From Cyanobacteriota bacterium (GTDB lineage Bacteria; Acidobacteriota; Vicinamibacteria; Vicinamibacterales; UBA2999): a stretch of DNA of 64,000 nt. Under the pieces are notes generated by a model. That model was not told the origin of the DNA. It saw only the letters and a program-made list of their open reading frames with translations, and did no database searches. Below, piece by piece: positions 43,474-52,798 of the stretch. The number at the start of each line of letters is the position of its first letter. Positions within the stretch are counted from its first letter, which is position 1. The stretch is taken from NCBI GenBank assembly GCA_019752015.1, contig JAIEMQ010000035.1, positions 1 through 64,000 of the forward strand. The letters run 5' to 3'. The position numbers and the translations under genes were made by a program.

Positions 43474-44260
43474 AAATCTCACAGCGCTGTTCCGGTATCG
43501 CGGGCTGATTCAGACGCTCGTCGTCAGGGATCTGAAGGCCCGCTACCGCGGTTCGGTCCTCGGCTTCTTCTGGTCCTTCTTCAATCCGCTCTTACTGCTG
43601 CTGATCTATTCGTTCGTGTTCACGCAGGTGCTGGTCGGCGCCCACGATCCGAACATGGAGCCCTACGCGCTCTTCATGTTCTGCGGCATCCTGCCGTGGA
43701 CGTGGTTCTCGTCGTCGGTGCTGGAATCGTCGAACACGCTGATCGCCGGCGGCAACCTGATCAAGAAGGTGCTGTTCCCGGCTGAAGTGCTGCCGATCGT
43801 CACGGTCCTGGCGAACATGGTGCACTTCTTCCTGGGGCTGCCGGTGCTGATCGGGTTTCTGATCTACTACCAGCGGCCGGTCGATCCGCTCGAGCTGCTG
43901 TGGTTCCCGGTGATCGTGCTGGTGCAGCTGATCTTCACGATCGGGCTGGCGCTGTTCCTCTCCGCGCTGACGGTGCACTTCCGCGACCTGAAGGATCTGC
44001 TCGGCAACGTCGTCCAGCTGTGGTTTTTCGCGACGCCGATCATCTACCCGATGCTGCAGGCGCCGGCGAACATGCGTCGGTGGTTGAACCTCAACCCGAT
44101 GACGCACATCATGATCTCGTATCAGGAAGTGCTGTTCTTCCCTGGCCCGCACGGACATTGGAAGTGGCTGGCCGCGCTCGGCGCGTTCTCAGTCGTCGTG
44201 TTCCTCGCCGGATACTTCGTCTTCGATCGCCTGCGCGATTCGTTTGCAGAGGAAGTGTGA
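43460..44260 (+). CDS. Wzm-type ABC-2 transporter permease
   Basis: A 266-residue membrane protein with about six transmembrane segments and the ABC-2 start LTALFRYRGLIQTLVVRDLKARYRGSVLGFFWSFFNPL. It is the pore of an ABC exporter for polysaccharide or O-antigen linked to undecaprenyl diphosphate. The GTG start overlaps atpC by 14 bp, and the ATPase partner starts 1 bp before its end. NeuB and GalU elsewhere in the window could supply sugars to such a polymer. Confidence 0.85.
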   Translation: MATFRNLTALFRYRGLIQTLVVRDLKARYRGSVLGFFWSFFNPLLLLLIYSFVFTQVLVGAHDPNMEPYALFMFCGILPWTWFSSSVLESSNTLIAGGNLIKKVLFPAEVLPIVTVLANMVHFFLGLPVLIGFLIYYQRPVDPLELLWFPVIVLVQLIFTIGLALFLSALTVHFRDLKDLLGNVVQLWFFATPIIYPMLQAPANMRRWLNLNPMTHIMISYQEVLFFPGPHGHWKWLAALGAFSVVVFLAGYFVFDRLRDSFAEEV

Positions 44261-45630
44261 TGACGCCGGCGATTGATGTCATCAACGTTTCGAAGGTTTA
44301 CCGCAAGTACGCGCGGAAGAGACAGTTCGCCACGCTGAAATCGGCGATCCTCGACGGGAGTCTCCTCGGCGATCTGAATCCCGACGAAACCTTCCAGGCG
44401 CTGAAAGGCGTGTCGTTCTCCGTTCCGAAGGGCTGCACCTACGGGGTGATTGGCCGGAACGGATCGGGTAAGAGCACGCTGCTCAAGTGCGTCGCCGGCA
44501 TCACGCGTCCGACGCAGGGCGAGGTCAGGGTCGATGGTCGAATCTCCGCGCTGATCGAGCTCGGCGCCGGCTTCCATCCGGAAATTTCCGGCCGCGAAAA
44601 TATTTTCATCAACGGCATCATGCTGGGCCTGACCAAGAAGGACATCCAGCGCCGCTTCGACGAGATCGTCGAGTTCGCGGAGATGCAGGACTTCATCGAC
44701 GCGCCGGTGAAGACGTATTCGTCGGGCATGTACATGCGCCTCGGCTTCGCCGTGGCGGTGCACGTCGATCCGGAAGTGCTGCTCGTCGACGAAGTGCTCG
44801 CGGTCGGCGATCAGGGCTTCACGCACAAGTGTCTCGATAAGTTCGCGGAGTTCCGCCGGCGCAACAAGTCGATCCTCCTCGTGACCCACTCGCTCGACCT
44901 CGTGGAGAAGTTCTGCGACATCGCGCACTGGCTCGATCACGGCGTGACGAAGGGCGAAGGCGATCCCAAACGCGTCGTCGCCGCGTATGTGATCGATGTC
45001 GAAGACACGGAAGAGAACGAGCTCGCGAAGGCGGAGGCCACCAGAGTCGCGGCGGCGGCGAAAGAAGTGTCGGAAGCGAGGGAGACGGAGATCACTGAAC
45101 CCTCCGTGTCCTCCGTAAGCGGCGAAGCCGCCTCCGTGTCCTCGGAACCGAGCGGTCCAAAGGATGGCTTCAAGTCCGATGAAGGTAGATGGGGGACCAG
45201 GGAGATCGAGATCACCAATGTGACGATCTCCGGACCGGACCGCGAAGCCGGCCATGTGTTCCAGAGCGGCGACTCCATCCAGGTGCGCATGGACGTGAGC
45301 TCGAAGGAAAAGATCACCGACTTCGTCTTCGGACTCGGCCTCTTTAACGCCGACAACGTCTGCGTCTACGGCACGAACACCAATCTCGAGGAATTCCAGC
45401 CGACCGAGATTGACGGCAACGGTGTCGTCACCTTTACGGTCGATAAGCTCGATCTCGTGGAAGGCACGTATCGCCTGGATCTCGCTGCCCACAAGGCCGA
45501 CGGTTATCCGTACGACTATCACCGCCTGCTCTACACGTTCCGTGTGAAGTCTCGCATTCGCGACGTCGGCATCTATCGTCCCGATCACCGCTGGAGCTTT
45601 GACGGCTCCATCAAGTTCGAACGATCGTGA
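44260..45630 (+). CDS. Wzt-type ABC transporter ATPase with C-terminal carbohydrate-binding domain
   Basis: A 456-residue ATPase. Walker [13 protein letters not shown] (about 66-77), the ABC signature in the YSSGMYMRL form typical of Wzt/TagH proteins, and Walker [13 protein letters not shown] are present. The C-terminal part from about 310 ([18 protein letters not shown]) is a beta-rich Wzt_C-like domain that recognises the terminal sugar of the glycan. A linker near 45110-45150 includes a GCGGCGAAGCCGC repeat-derived segment ([12 protein letters not shown]). It is coupled to the permease, and rfaE2 overlaps its stop. Confidence 0.85.
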   Translation: MTPAIDVINVSKVYRKYARKRQFATLKSAILDGSLLGDLNPDETFQALKGVSFSVPKGCTYGVIGRNGSGKSTLLKCVAGITRPTQGEVRVDGRISALIELGAGFHPEISGRENIFINGIMLGLTKKDIQRRFDEIVEFAEMQDFIDAPVKTYSSGMYMRLGFAVAVHVDPEVLLVDEVLAVGDQGFTHKCLDKFAEFRRRNKSILLVTHSLDLVEKFCDIAHWLDHGVTKGEGDPKRVVAAYVIDVEDTEENELAKAEATRVAAAAKEVSEARETEITEPSVSSVSGEAASVSSEPSGPKDGFKSDEGRWGTREIEITNVTISGPDREAGHVFQSGDSIQVRMDVSSKEKITDFVFGLGLFNADNVCVYGTNTNLEEFQPTEIDGNGVVTFTVDKLDLVEGTYRLDLAAHKADGYPYDYHRLLYTFRVKSRIRDVGIYRPDHRWSFDGSIKFERS

Positions 45631-46070
45631 GTCAAGCCCCAAGCCCCAAGTCCCAAGCCCCTACGGTTGTTTTCACGAACGGGGTGTTCGATATTCTGCA
45701 CCCCGGGCACGTGCGCTACTTGCGTGAAGCGCGCGCGCTCGGTGACAAGCTGATCGTCGCGATCAATTCGGATCGATCTGTGCGCGCATTGGGCAAATCT
45801 CCGGACCGTCCGATCAATCCAGAGAATGAACGCGCCGAAGTGCTACGTGCGCTGGCGTGCGTGGATGAGGTCGTGATCTTCGACGAAGACACGCCGCACG
45901 AGATCATCAAGAAGCTGCAGCCGGACATTCTGGTCAAAGGCGCCGACTGGGGAGAAAACGCAATCGTCGGCCGAGACATCGTCGAAGCCCGTGGCGGTCG
46001 AGTCGTCCGCATCAAGCTCGCCGAAGGCTACTCAACAACACAAATCCTCCAGCGAATCCGGAATAAGTAA
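45627..46070 (+). CDS. RfaE2/HldE-type nucleotidyltransferase
   Basis: A 147-residue cytidylyltransferase-fold protein. [29 protein letters not shown] includes the HxGH motif, and [15 protein letters not shown]-like sequence and the terminal [12 protein letters not shown] match the D-glycero-beta-D-manno-heptose 1-phosphate adenylyltransferase family, which makes the ADP-heptose precursor of LPS core. The N-terminus [11 protein letters not shown] derives from CCCCAAG-type heptamers. It fits with an exporter locus, but no other heptose genes are nearby. Confidence 0.85.
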   Translation: MSQAPSPKSQAPTVVFTNGVFDILHPGHVRYLREARALGDKLIVAINSDRSVRALGKSPDRPINPENERAEVLRALACVDEVVIFDEDTPHEIIKKLQPDILVKGADWGENAIVGRDIVEARGGRVVRIKLAEGYSTTQILQRIRNK

Positions 46071-46174
46071 ATCGCAAAAGTATCCTATCAGTCGGATCTT
46101 TACTTCTGACTGAATGATAGATAATATATATCGTAACGACTTGATATAACAAGCAATCTATCGGGCTTGGCTGT
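46071..46174. other. AT-rich gap before the Fic gene
   Basis: A 104-bp gap of unusually low GC for this window, with a run around 46118-46140 (AATGATAGATAATATATATC). It may contain the promoter of the Fic gene, and its composition supports recent transfer of the Fic gene. Confidence 0.5.
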
Positions 46175-47323
46175 ATGTTGTTCAAAACACCTGAGTTAGG
46201 CGAGGAAGAGGTGGCAGTTATTGCCAAGGTGGATGAGGCGCGTACAACGCTAAGTTATGCGGTTGCGTCTCGGAGGTGGACTGGAAGTATTCGACGCATG
46301 GCAGAGGCCAAGGCCATTCAGGGTTCGAACAGCATCGAGGGAATACATGTGACCGTTGACGATGCGATTGCCGCGGTCCAGAACGAAGAACCTCTCGATG
46401 CCGACAGCGAGGCTTGGCTGGCGATCAAAGGATATCAGTCAGCCATGACGTATGTGCTGCAACTATCCGACGATCCACATTTCAGTTTCTCGAGGGGGTT
46501 AATCCGGAGTTTGCATTTCATGATGCTGGAACATGAGCTTCAGAAGCATCCTGGAAAGTGGAGGCCCGGTCCCGTTTACGTTCGCAACGAGCAGTCAGGC
46601 GAAACGGTCTACGAGGGACCGGACGAATCTGAAGTAAACGACTTGATGCACGAGCTGGTCGAGTCGCTAAACGCCAAAACGCCGGCGCCGATCATGGTCC
46701 GCGCAGCGATGGCTCATTTGAATCTGGTGATGATTCACCCATTCTCCGATGGAAACGGACGCATGGGAAGGTGCGTTCAAACCCTGGTTCTTGCGAGGGA
46801 ACAAATACTCGCGCCCGCCTTTTGTAGCATCGAAGAGTACCTGGGGAAAAACCAGCAGGCGTACTACGACGTGCTCGGTGAAGTCGGTGCGGGTGCCTGG
46901 CACCCTGAGCGCGATGCGCGCCCGTGGATAAGGTTCTGTCTGACAGCACACTATCGGCAGGCTACCCGTTTGGTTCAGTGGAGCCGGATCTATCAACGCA
47001 TCTGGGATCAGATCGAGACTGAATTGGTATCGCGAAAGTTACCAGAGCGGTTCCTGCTCGCCTTGATTGACGCGGCGATTGGTTACAGGGTCCGCAACCC
47101 TCTTTATCGTAAGGCTGCGGAGGTGTCAGAGTTGACGGCGAGCCGAGACTTGAAGGCCTTGGTTGAGGAAGGCTTGTTGATTGCGAAGGGGGAGCGCCGC
47201 GGCCGCTATTATCTGGGCTCGCCGATTCTCAAGGAATTTTATGCGCGCGCCTACGAGGCGCCGACGAACGCTGACCCGTTCAAACTCGCAGAAAGTTATC
47301 TGCCGGGCCTGGCGCCTCTCTAA
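46175..47323 (+). CDS. Fic-family protein
   Basis: A 382-residue protein. The catalytic motif HPFSDGNGRMGR begins near residue 188 and is the FIC loop of AMPylating enzymes. An inhibitory motif of the form GSNSIEG near residue 49 is N-terminal to the FIC domain (class II arrangement), so activity may be self-repressed. A C-terminal winged-helix-like segment (ELTASRDLKALVEEGLLIAKG) resembles those of Fic proteins that bind DNA. The gene is AT-rich at its 5' end and lies between an RfaE2 gene and mfd, without a visible cognate antitoxin. Substrate unknown. Confidence 0.85.
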   Translation: MLFKTPELGEEEVAVIAKVDEARTTLSYAVASRRWTGSIRRMAEAKAIQGSNSIEGIHVTVDDAIAAVQNEEPLDADSEAWLAIKGYQSAMTYVLQLSDDPHFSFSRGLIRSLHFMMLEHELQKHPGKWRPGPVYVRNEQSGETVYEGPDESEVNDLMHELVESLNAKTPAPIMVRAAMAHLNLVMIHPFSDGNGRMGRCVQTLVLAREQILAPAFCSIEEYLGKNQQAYYDVLGEVGAGAWHPERDARPWIRFCLTAHYRQATRLVQWSRIYQRIWDQIETELVSRKLPERFLLALIDAAIGYRVRNPLYRKAAEVSELTASRDLKALVEEGLLIAKGERRGRYYLGSPILKEFYARAYEAPTNADPFKLAESYLPGLAPL

Positions 47324-47388
47324 GTTGCCGAAATCTCAGCTCGTGAGACAATTGAAGGCTCGGCTGGTCATTGCCAGCCGGACAGAGC

Positions 47389-50300
47389 ATGTCGACCGCA
47401 CCGTCTCTCGCGTTACGGTCGCTGCTGACGGGCGTTCTTCGGGAAACGGGGCTGTTATCCCCCCTCCAACGCATCAGCGGCGCGACCTCCCCTGTACGCG
47501 CGATGGCGGTGGCGGCGGCGGCGAAGCGCCTTCCTGACACCACCATCCTTCTAGTCGTTCCGACGGACGCCGAGATCGAATCGACGTGCGGCGACATCAG
47601 TTTCTTCCTGTCGGTACTCGAAGGGTCCGCTGCAACTGTTGTCGAGCGGCAGGTGCTGCCGTTTCCATCAACACAAGTTGATCCGTATCGCGGCTTTCAA
47701 CCGCACCTGAAAGTTGCATCCTCGCGAGCGCGCGTGCTTCATGCGCTCGCGAGCCGCCTTCGCTCCTCCGGAGCTTCGGCGAGCCAGGCTCATGTCCGTG
47801 TAGTTATTGCATCAGCAGCGGCGCTGCTGACGAAACTACCGGAGCCGGCGTCGCTGCTGCTCGCCTCGCACGAGATCAAGCCGGGCATCGACATCGATCC
47901 GCACGAGCTCGCCAACACGCTGGTGCTTGGCGGATACGAGCCCGCGGATCCGGTCGATGCGCACGGCGAGTTCGCGCGCCGCGGCGGCATCTTCGACGTC
48001 TTCCCCGCCGGCGAAGAGCTGCCGATCCGTATCGAGTTCGTCGGCGACACGGTCGAATCGATTCGCCGCTTCGATCCCGGCACGCAGCGCTCCGTCGAGA
48101 CCCTCGATCGCTTCGGCATCATCCCCGTCCGCGCGGAACGCTACGATAGGGGGCTGGCCCCCAACGTAGCCTCGGACGACGACTACGTTGGGGGCCAGCC
48201 CCCGGGTGTAGCCACGTTGTTTCAGTTCCTGCGTACGCGCGATGCGCAGGTGTGGATATCCGAGCCAACCGATGTGGAAAACCACATCAAGACGGCCTGG
48301 GAACAGATCGGGACCTCGTACGCGGATGCGGTCGAGCGAGCGAAACCCTTCGACTCGCGGGCCGACTCCGCGGCCCGCTCGCTCAGGGCGCCCTCTTACG
48401 CGGGCGGGACCGTTCCTGCGCCGACAGATCTAATAGTCACGGAAGACGAGATCGCCGCGGAGCTCGCAAACGCGGTCATCGTTGAAGAACTCGCCATCGG
48501 CGCAGGCGGGTCTGAAGACCCGCCTCTACGTTCCGCGTTAGAGCTGTCCGTCCAGCCGACAGCGACTTTCCACGGACGGATTCCCGACTGGATCAACGAC
48601 GTCAACGGCGCGCTGGAGACTGGCGATCACGTCATCTTCGTTGCCGGCTCGCACGGCCGCGCCGAGCGCGCGATCGAGCTGCTGAAGGATTACGACATCC
48701 GCGCGGTCATGGCGTCGGATGCCGGCGACTACATCCGCGGCGCCGTGATGATCGCCGAGGGTTGGATCTCGAAGGGCTTTCGTCTGCGCGCAGGCGGGGC
48801 TGCAACCCCGCCCCTACAGATCTACGCCGAGACCGACGTCTTCGATGAAGAGCGCCGCAAGACCCACCTTCGCCAAGGCTACGGTGGGCAAGCCGGCTCT
48901 AAGCGGTCGCCGTCGGCCGCCTTCCTCTCGGACCTGCGCGATCTCAAGGTCAACGATCTGATCGTTCACGTCGATCACGGCATCGGCCAGTTCGTCGGGC
49001 TCAAGCAGATCTCCGTCGCCGGCGGCGACATCGTTCAGGAATTCCTCGAGCTCCGCTATCACGGCGACGCCAAGCTGTTCGTCCCCGTCGAGCGCCTCGA
49101 TCTGATCCAGAAGTACACGGGCGGATCGAAGCCGCCGCTCGATCGGCTCGGCGGCACGACCTGGGAGAAAGCGAAGACCAGGGTCAAGAAGGCGATGCGC
49201 GACATGGCCGAGGAGCTGCTCAAGCTCTACGCCGCGCGCAAGGCCGTCCCGGGCCACGCGTTCAGCGCCGACACGCACTGGCAGGAGGAGTTCGAGGACG
49301 CGTTTGAATTCGATCTCACGCCGGATCAGTCGACGGCCATCGCCGACATCAAGCGCGACATGGAAACGCCGACGCCGATGGATCGCCTGCTCTGTGGCGA
49401 TGTCGGCTATGGCAAGACCGAAGTCGCGATGCGCGCGGCGTTCAAGGCGGTGATGGAAGGCAAGCAGGTCGCCTTCCTGGCGCCGACGACGGTGCTGGCG
49501 GCGCAGCATTTGAAGACGCTGCGCGACCGCTTCGCTGCGTTCCCCGCGAAGATCGAGATGGTCAGCCGTTTCCGGACGAAGCAGGAAATCAAGGAAGCGC
49601 TCGATTCGCTCGCGGCGGGCCGCCTCGACGTGATCGTCGGCACGCATCGCCTGCTGTCGAAGGACGTCATCTTCAAGGACCTCGGCCTGCTCGTTGTCGA
49701 CGAGGAGCAGCGCTTCGGCGTGGCCCACAAGGAGCGCATCAAGCAGATGCGCAAGAAAGTCGACGTCCTGACGATGACGGCGACGCCGATCCCGCGCACG
49801 CTGAACATGTCGCTCGTCGGCATCCGCGACATGTCGGTGATCGAGACGCCGCCGAAGGATCGCCTGGCGATCCAGACCAACGTCGTGAAGTTCGATTCGA
49901 ACGTGATCGTGCGCGCGATTCGAGCGGAGATGGAGCGTGGCGGCCAGATCTTCTTCGTCCACAACCGCGTCGAGTCGATCTACTCGATGGGCAATCTCCT
50001 GCAGCGGCTGGTCCCCGATGCGCGCATCGTGATCGGTCACGGCCAGATGGCGGAGGATGCGCTCGAGCGCGCGATGCTCGACTTCATGAGCCACAAGGCC
50101 GACATCCTGCTCGCGACGACGATCGTGGAGAACGGACTCGATATTCCGAACGCCAACACGATCATCATCAATCGCGCCGATCGCTACGGCCTGGCGCAGC
50201 TCTATCAGCTGCGTGGACGCGTCGGGCGCAGCGATCGACCGGCGTATGCATATCTGCTGATCCCGCCTGAAGAAGCACTGTCGCCGGTCGCGCGCAAGCG

Positions 50301-51111
50301 GCTCTCGGCGATGAAGGAATTCAGCGAGCTCGGCAGCGGCTTCCGCGTGGCCGCGCTCGATCTCGAGATCCGCGGCGCCGGCAATCTCCTCGGCGGCGAG
50401 CAGAGCGGCACCATCGATGCCGTCGGCTTCGAGATGTACATGAAGCTGCTCGAGGAAACGATCCGCGAGCTGAAGGGCGAGGACCTCGAAGACGACGTGC
50501 GCGCCACGGTGAACCTGAAGGTCGATTTCAGGCTCGACGATTCGTACGTGCCCGACATGAATCAGCGCCTGATGATCTACCGGCGCATGGCGGGATCGCG
50601 AAGCGAGGACGAAATCGGCCGCATCGTCGACGAGGTGCGCGATCGATACGGCCCGACGCCGACCGCCGTGTTGAACCTCGCCGACTTCGCGCGCATCCGC
50701 GTGCTGGCTGATGCGCTCGGAGTGGAGACGATCGATCGCGCAGAGTCGACCGTCGTGATCAAGTTCCGTCAGAAGACGAAGGTGGATCTGAAGCAGGTGA
50801 TAACGCTTGTGCAGGAGAGAGGTGATCTGCAGCTGGTGCCGCCGAACTCGTTGAAGCTTGATCTCAAGTATCGAGACCCGGAGTCCGCCTCCGCTCCGGC
50901 GTCGCTTCGCGCCGCCGGAGCTTCGGCGAGACAGGCTGGTTCAGCGAAGAAAACACGAAAACCAGCCTGGTGGACGGCGAGAGCGACGACTGGCGAGGTC
51001 ACGCCGGGGTTTACCAAGGCCGAGATAGAGAGGAAGGCGCCCGAAGACCCGCGGGCTCCGGACGGAGTCTTATCAAAGGTAACGAGCTTGCTCGAGGAGT
51101 TGGATGTTTAG
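47389..51111 (+). CDS. mfd: Transcription-repair coupling factor Mfd
   Basis: A 1240-residue DNA translocase that removes stalled RNA polymerase and recruits UvrA. The UvrB-like N-terminal, the CarD-type RNAP-interacting domain (VHVDHGIGQFVGLKQI), the helicase core (LLCGDVGYGKTEVAMRAAFKAVMEGKQ, VDEEQRFGVAHKE, TATPIPRTL) and the C-terminal TRCF domain are present in order. Six repeat-derived in-frame segments are visible: about 47768-47800, 48149-48203, 48500-48535, 48785-48822, 48870-48905 and 50880-50945. ATG at 47389 is preferred over the upstream TTG. Function should be retained because the insertions fall between conserved blocks. Confidence 0.9.
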   Translation: MSTAPSLALRSLLTGVLRETGLLSPLQRISGATSPVRAMAVAAAAKRLPDTTILLVVPTDAEIESTCGDISFFLSVLEGSAATVVERQVLPFPSTQVDPYRGFQPHLKVASSRARVLHALASRLRSSGASASQAHVRVVIASAAALLTKLPEPASLLLASHEIKPGIDIDPHELANTLVLGGYEPADPVDAHGEFARRGGIFDVFPAGEELPIRIEFVGDTVESIRRFDPGTQRSVETLDRFGIIPVRAERYDRGLAPNVASDDDYVGGQPPGVATLFQFLRTRDAQVWISEPTDVENHIKTAWEQIGTSYADAVERAKPFDSRADSAARSLRAPSYAGGTVPAPTDLIVTEDEIAAELANAVIVEELAIGAGGSEDPPLRSALELSVQPTATFHGRIPDWINDVNGALETGDHVIFVAGSHGRAERAIELLKDYDIRAVMASDAGDYIRGAVMIAEGWISKGFRLRAGGAATPPLQIYAETDVFDEERRKTHLRQGYGGQAGSKRSPSAAFLSDLRDLKVNDLIVHVDHGIGQFVGLKQISVAGGDIVQEFLELRYHGDAKLFVPVERLDLIQKYTGGSKPPLDRLGGTTWEKAKTRVKKAMRDMAEELLKLYAARKAVPGHAFSADTHWQEEFEDAFEFDLTPDQSTAIADIKRDMETPTPMDRLLCGDVGYGKTEVAMRAAFKAVMEGKQVAFLAPTTVLAAQHLKTLRDRFAAFPAKIEMVSRFRTKQEIKEALDSLAAGRLDVIVGTHRLLSKDVIFKDLGLLVVDEEQRFGVAHKERIKQMRKKVDVLTMTATPIPRTLNMSLVGIRDMSVIETPPKDRLAIQTNVVKFDSNVIVRAIRAEMERGGQIFFVHNRVESIYSMGNLLQRLVPDARIVIGHGQMAEDALERAMLDFMSHKADILLATTIVENGLDIPNANTIIINRADRYGLAQLYQLRGRVGRSDRPAYAYLLIPPEEALSPVARKRLSAMKEFSELGSGFRVAALDLEIRGAGNLLGGEQSGTIDAVGFEMYMKLLEETIRELKGEDLEDDVRATVNLKVDFRLDDSYVPDMNQRLMIYRRMAGSRSEDEIGRIVDEVRDRYGPTPTAVLNLADFARIRVLADALGVETIDRAESTVVIKFRQKTKVDLKQVITLVQERGDLQLVPPNSLKLDLKYRDPESASAPASLRAAGASARQAGSAKKTRKPAWWTARATTGEVTPGFTKAEIERKAPEDPRAPDGVLSKVTSLLEELDV
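48149..48203. repeat. 55-bp palindromic element in frame inside mfd
   Basis: Two 21-nt arms (48149-48169 and 48183-48203) are perfect reverse complements around a 13-nt centre. Each arm itself contains GGGGGCTGGCCCCC-type self-complementary sequence. The length keeps frame and adds about 18 residues (DRGLAPNVASDDDYVGGQPP) to the UvrB-like domain of Mfd. Confidence 0.9.
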
Positions 51112-51160
51112 CCCAGGTCCCAGGCCCCGGGTCCCAAGCCCCGTATAATTAGAGATTCAC

Positions 51161-52213
51161 ATGAACGCAAGAAACATCGTCGTTGCGGCGGTTATGGTCG
51201 CGTTGGTCGCGGCTTCAGCACACGCTCAGAGCACCATCATCGAGCAGGTGCTGGTGAAGGTGAACGGCGAGATCATCACCAAGACCGATCTCGAAGCGCG
51301 GCAGATCGCGGCGCTCCGCCAGAAGAATCCGAACCTGCGGCCGGATAGCGACGCGGCGCTAAGAGCGGCGCTCGCGGAAGTGACACCCGCGGTGATCGTG
51401 GACGCCGTCGACGAAATGCTGATGGTGCAGCGCGGCAAAGAGCTCGGCTTCGCCATGACGACCGATCGCTTCAACAGCATTGTCGAGAACATCAAGAAGG
51501 AGAACAAGATCGCGTCCGACGAGCAGCTGCAGGCGGCGCTCAAGCAGGAAGGCATGACCATGGCCGACCTGCGCCGGCAGCTCGAACGCACCATGATGGT
51601 GCAGCAGGTGCAGCAGCAGGAGATCATGCAGAAGCTGCAGGTCACCGACACCGAGCTCAAGACCTACTACGAAGCGCACAAGGACGAATTCGGCACCACG
51701 CCGTCGGTGACGCTGCGCGAGATCACGATCAACGTGCCGACGACCGCGCAGGGCATCAACGTCGCGCAGGATGATGCGGCGAAGGCGAAGGCCGAGGAAG
51801 TGCGCGCGAAGATCGTGGCCAATGAGCCGTTCGCGCGGCTCGCCGCTGATTACTCGGATTCAGGATCGAAGGCCAACGGCGGTCTCGTCGGCCCTCTGCA
51901 GAAGACCGATCTCTCAGAGGACCTGCAGAAGGCGATCGCCGGCCTGAAGACCGGCGGCGTGACGCCGGTGCTGCGCACGTCGCGCGGCTACCAGATCATC
52001 AAAATCGAGAATCTCCAGGAGTCGACGACCAGGCCGTTCGACGACGCGCGCGGCGACGTTGCCGACAAGATCGCCAACGGCAAGCGCCGGGGCGAGTACA
52101 GGAAGTTCATTGCCAAGCTGCGCACCGAAGCGATCATCGACTGGAAGAACGACGAGATCAAAAAGGCCTACGAAGTCGGCCTGAAGAAGGAAGAAGCGGA
52201 GACTCCGCAGTAA
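51161..52213 (+). CDS. SurA-like periplasmic peptidyl-prolyl isomerase
   Basis: A 350-residue exported chaperone. Signal peptide up to about residue 22 ending AHAQ. The N-terminal SurA_N-like region contains VLVKVNGEIITKTDLEARQI, followed by one parvulin rotamase domain with SVTLREITINV, ARLAADYSDSGSKANGGLVGPLQKTDL and the C-terminal VLRTSRGYQIIKIENL. It likely helps fold outer-membrane proteins. It follows mfd by 49 bp and precedes a UpxY-type gene by 7 bp. Confidence 0.9.
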   Translation: MNARNIVVAAVMVALVAASAHAQSTIIEQVLVKVNGEIITKTDLEARQIAALRQKNPNLRPDSDAALRAALAEVTPAVIVDAVDEMLMVQRGKELGFAMTTDRFNSIVENIKKENKIASDEQLQAALKQEGMTMADLRRQLERTMMVQQVQQQEIMQKLQVTDTELKTYYEAHKDEFGTTPSVTLREITINVPTTAQGINVAQDDAAKAKAEEVRAKIVANEPFARLAADYSDSGSKANGGLVGPLQKTDLSEDLQKAIAGLKTGGVTPVLRTSRGYQIIKIENLQESTTRPFDDARGDVADKIANGKRRGEYRKFIAKLRTEAIIDWKNDEIKKAYEVGLKKEEAETPQ

Positions 52214-52220
52214 CGCACGG

Positions 52221-52715
52221 ATGGAGCCGAGCTGGTATGCGATCTGGACGCGATCGCGTCACGAAAAGATCGTCCGCGACCAGTTGGAGAAAAAAGGCGA
52301 CGTCGACGTTTTCCTCCCGACCATCGGCAAGTGGAGCCGCTGGAAGGATCGCAAGAAGAAGATCGACTGGCCGCTGTTTCCCGGGTACGTCTTCGCGCGG
52401 TTCGTGCCCGACGAGCGCATCGGCATCCTCAAGGTCGACGGCGTCGTGCAGATCATCAGCAACAACGGGATACTGTCGCCGATTCCCGCGGAAGAGATCG
52501 ACAGCATCCGCACGCTGGTCGAGAGCGAGCTCGCCTACGATCCGGTGCCGCTGATCAAGGAAGGCGACATGGTGCGCGTCGCGCACGGTCCGTTGAAGGG
52601 CGTCGTCGGCCGCTTGATTCGCAAAGGTGCCCACGCTCGTTTAATCTTGTCGGTAGATCTGATTGGGCAAGCGGTGTCCGTTGAGGTGGACGCCGCTGAC
52701 GTGAAGCCATATTGA
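52221..52715 (+). CDS. UpxY-family transcription antitermination protein (NusG-like)
   Basis: A 164-residue NusG paralogue. The NGN domain begins SWYAIWTRSRHEKIVRDQL, and the C-terminal KOW domain is visible in LIKEGDMVRVAHGPLKGVVGRLIR. Specialised NusG proteins of this family control long polysaccharide operons, and a surface-polymer locus would be the expected target. No ops-like element can be identified. It lies next to a dus gene with a double-hairpin repeat in the gap. Confidence 0.85.
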   Translation: MEPSWYAIWTRSRHEKIVRDQLEKKGDVDVFLPTIGKWSRWKDRKKKIDWPLFPGYVFARFVPDERIGILKVDGVVQIISNNGILSPIPAEEIDSIRTLVESELAYDPVPLIKEGDMVRVAHGPLKGVVGRLIRKGAHARLILSVDLIGQAVSVEVDAADVKPY

Positions 52716-52790
52716 GGTCCGCCTGAAGGCGGACCCTCACAGGATTATTCTGTGAGCGTCATTCTGTGAGGGTCCGGCTTTAGCCGGACC
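52716..52790. repeat. GGTCCGCC/GGTCCGGC double-hairpin repeat, copy 4
   Basis: GGTCCGCCTGAAGGCGGACC (52716-52735) and GGTCCGGCTTTAGCCGGACC (52771-52790) with an inverted CCTCACAG/CTGTGAGG spacer. Located between the UpxY-type gene and dus on the plus strand. Confidence 0.9.
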
Positions 52791-52798
52791 GCAGTGAC

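Noticed and set aside
44122-45642. 506-residue minus-strand frame opposite the Wzt-like gene
   Set aside because: Antisense shadow of a clearly recognised ABC transporter gene.
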